From Caldicellulosiruptor diazotrophicus (GTDB taxonomy: Bacteria > Bacillota > Thermoanaerobacteria > Caldicellulosiruptorales > Caldicellulosiruptoraceae), in NCBI RefSeq assembly GCF_017347585.1, contig NZ_AP024480.1:1758001-1822000 (forward strand): a DNA stretch of 64,000 nucleotides. Reading direction: 5' to 3'. The position numbers and the translations under genes are program-made. The notes under the pieces were generated by a model. The model made no database searches and was not told the origin of the DNA. It was given only the letters and a program-made list of their open reading frames with translations. Of the stretch, positions 63,717 to 64,000 are shown piece after piece (position 1 is the first letter of the stretch; each line of letters starts with the position of its first letter).

Positions 63717-64000
63717 TTATACATTATCGTCAATTTTTTCAACAAAGATTTTGAGACCATCAACCTTTGTAACCCTTACTTTATCCCTAATTTGAAGTTT
63801 ATCTTGACTATAGACATTGTAAAATATTCCGTCTTTTTTTATCTTGCCAAAATATCCATCCTCAGATACTTCTTCAACAAAAAATTCTTCCCCTAAAGAC
63901 ACAAAGCTTTTATTTTCTATCCTTGGCATGTTTTGGAGAAACCTTTTTATCTTGGGTTTGAAAATTAAGAAAATAATGACTGTCAAGACAATAAATATTC
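63717..64000 (-). CDS. NfeD-like protein, C-terminal part (cut by window edge)
   Basis: The frame is open to the end of the window, so the 5' part lies outside. Visible are the end of a membrane segment (VLTVIIFLIF) and the small NfeD OB-fold domain (SLGEEFFVEEVSEDGYFGKI, DKLQIRDKVRVTKVDGLKIFVEKI). NfeD proteins pair with SPFH proteins, and the SPFH gene follows. Whether it is the short or the protease-bearing NfeD cannot be seen. Confidence 0.8.
   Translation of the reverse strand, partial: IFIVLTVIIFLIFKPKIKRFLQNMPRIENKSFVSLGEEFFVEEVSEDGYFGKIKKDGIFYNVYSQDKLQIRDKVRVTKVDGLKIFVEKIDDNV

Overview
The window looks like a chromosomal segment of a low-GC, anaerobic, thermophilic Firmicute, most probably a Caldicellulosiruptor (Anaerocellum) relative. 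Reasons: AT-rich coding, strong AGGAGG-type ribosome binding sites, a Firmicute operon order (mltG-trmR-trhP, dgt-dnaG-rpoD, tig-clpP-clpX), a sporulation sigma factor, a proton-pumping pyrophosphatase, and a deoxysugar locus with L-rhamnose isomerase. The genus is inferred from memory of gene content, not from a search.

Layout. 1-4.1 kb: a MNT/HEPN (MntA/HepT-type) pair follows the gatCAB amidotransferase operon. 4.2-6.4 kb: a poorly conserved membrane protein with a gene remnant, and a small hypothetical. 6.5-9.4 kb: H+-pyrophosphatase hppA, then five tRNA genes (Val, Asp, Phe, Gly, Cys as transcribed) behind one near-consensus promoter. 9.4-16.1 kb: hslO, a cold-shock gene, and a long leftward operon (DUF402, pterin-binding methyltransferase, DUF512 radical SAM, der, plsY, methyltransferase). 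A tRNA-Pro(CGG) points the other way from a shared divergent promoter. 16.1-21.7 kb: mltG, the wobble-uridine tRNA modification pair trmR/trhP, sigK, and typA. 21.9-33.2 kb: an accessory stretch of exported and membrane proteins (two-propeller repeat protein, frameshifted WG-repeat protein, lipoprotein, two zinc-ribbon membrane proteins), several of them decayed. Three perfectly phased Spo0A-type boxes stand in front of its TcaA-like gene. 33.3-40.9 kb: housekeeping (rpoD, dnaG, dgt, clpX, clpP, tig).

41-57.9 kb is the most distinctive block: a deoxysugar/ketose catabolic locus. It holds an L-fucose-type isomerase, L-rhamnose isomerase, a DeoR regulator, a complete lipoylated 2-oxoacid (or acetoin-type) dehydrogenase complex (fused E1 alpha-beta, E3, E2), the lipoate genes lipA and lipB, a SorE-like zinc dehydrogenase, a SrlD-like SDR, a PHP phosphoesterase and two class II aldolases, one a tandem fusion whose second half has lost its catalytic residues. 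No sugar kinase or sugar transporter is in the window. The genes are arranged in several transcripts with recognisable promoters and hairpin terminators. 58-64 kb: a frameshifted APC permease, a UPF0182 membrane protein, YlbF, an SPFH protein, and the end of an NfeD-like gene cut by the window edge.

Two long genes (WG-repeat protein, APC permease) are each broken by one base in a short homopolymer run. These may be true pseudogenes, slippage sites or sequencing errors. All start-site corrections rest on visible ribosome binding sites.
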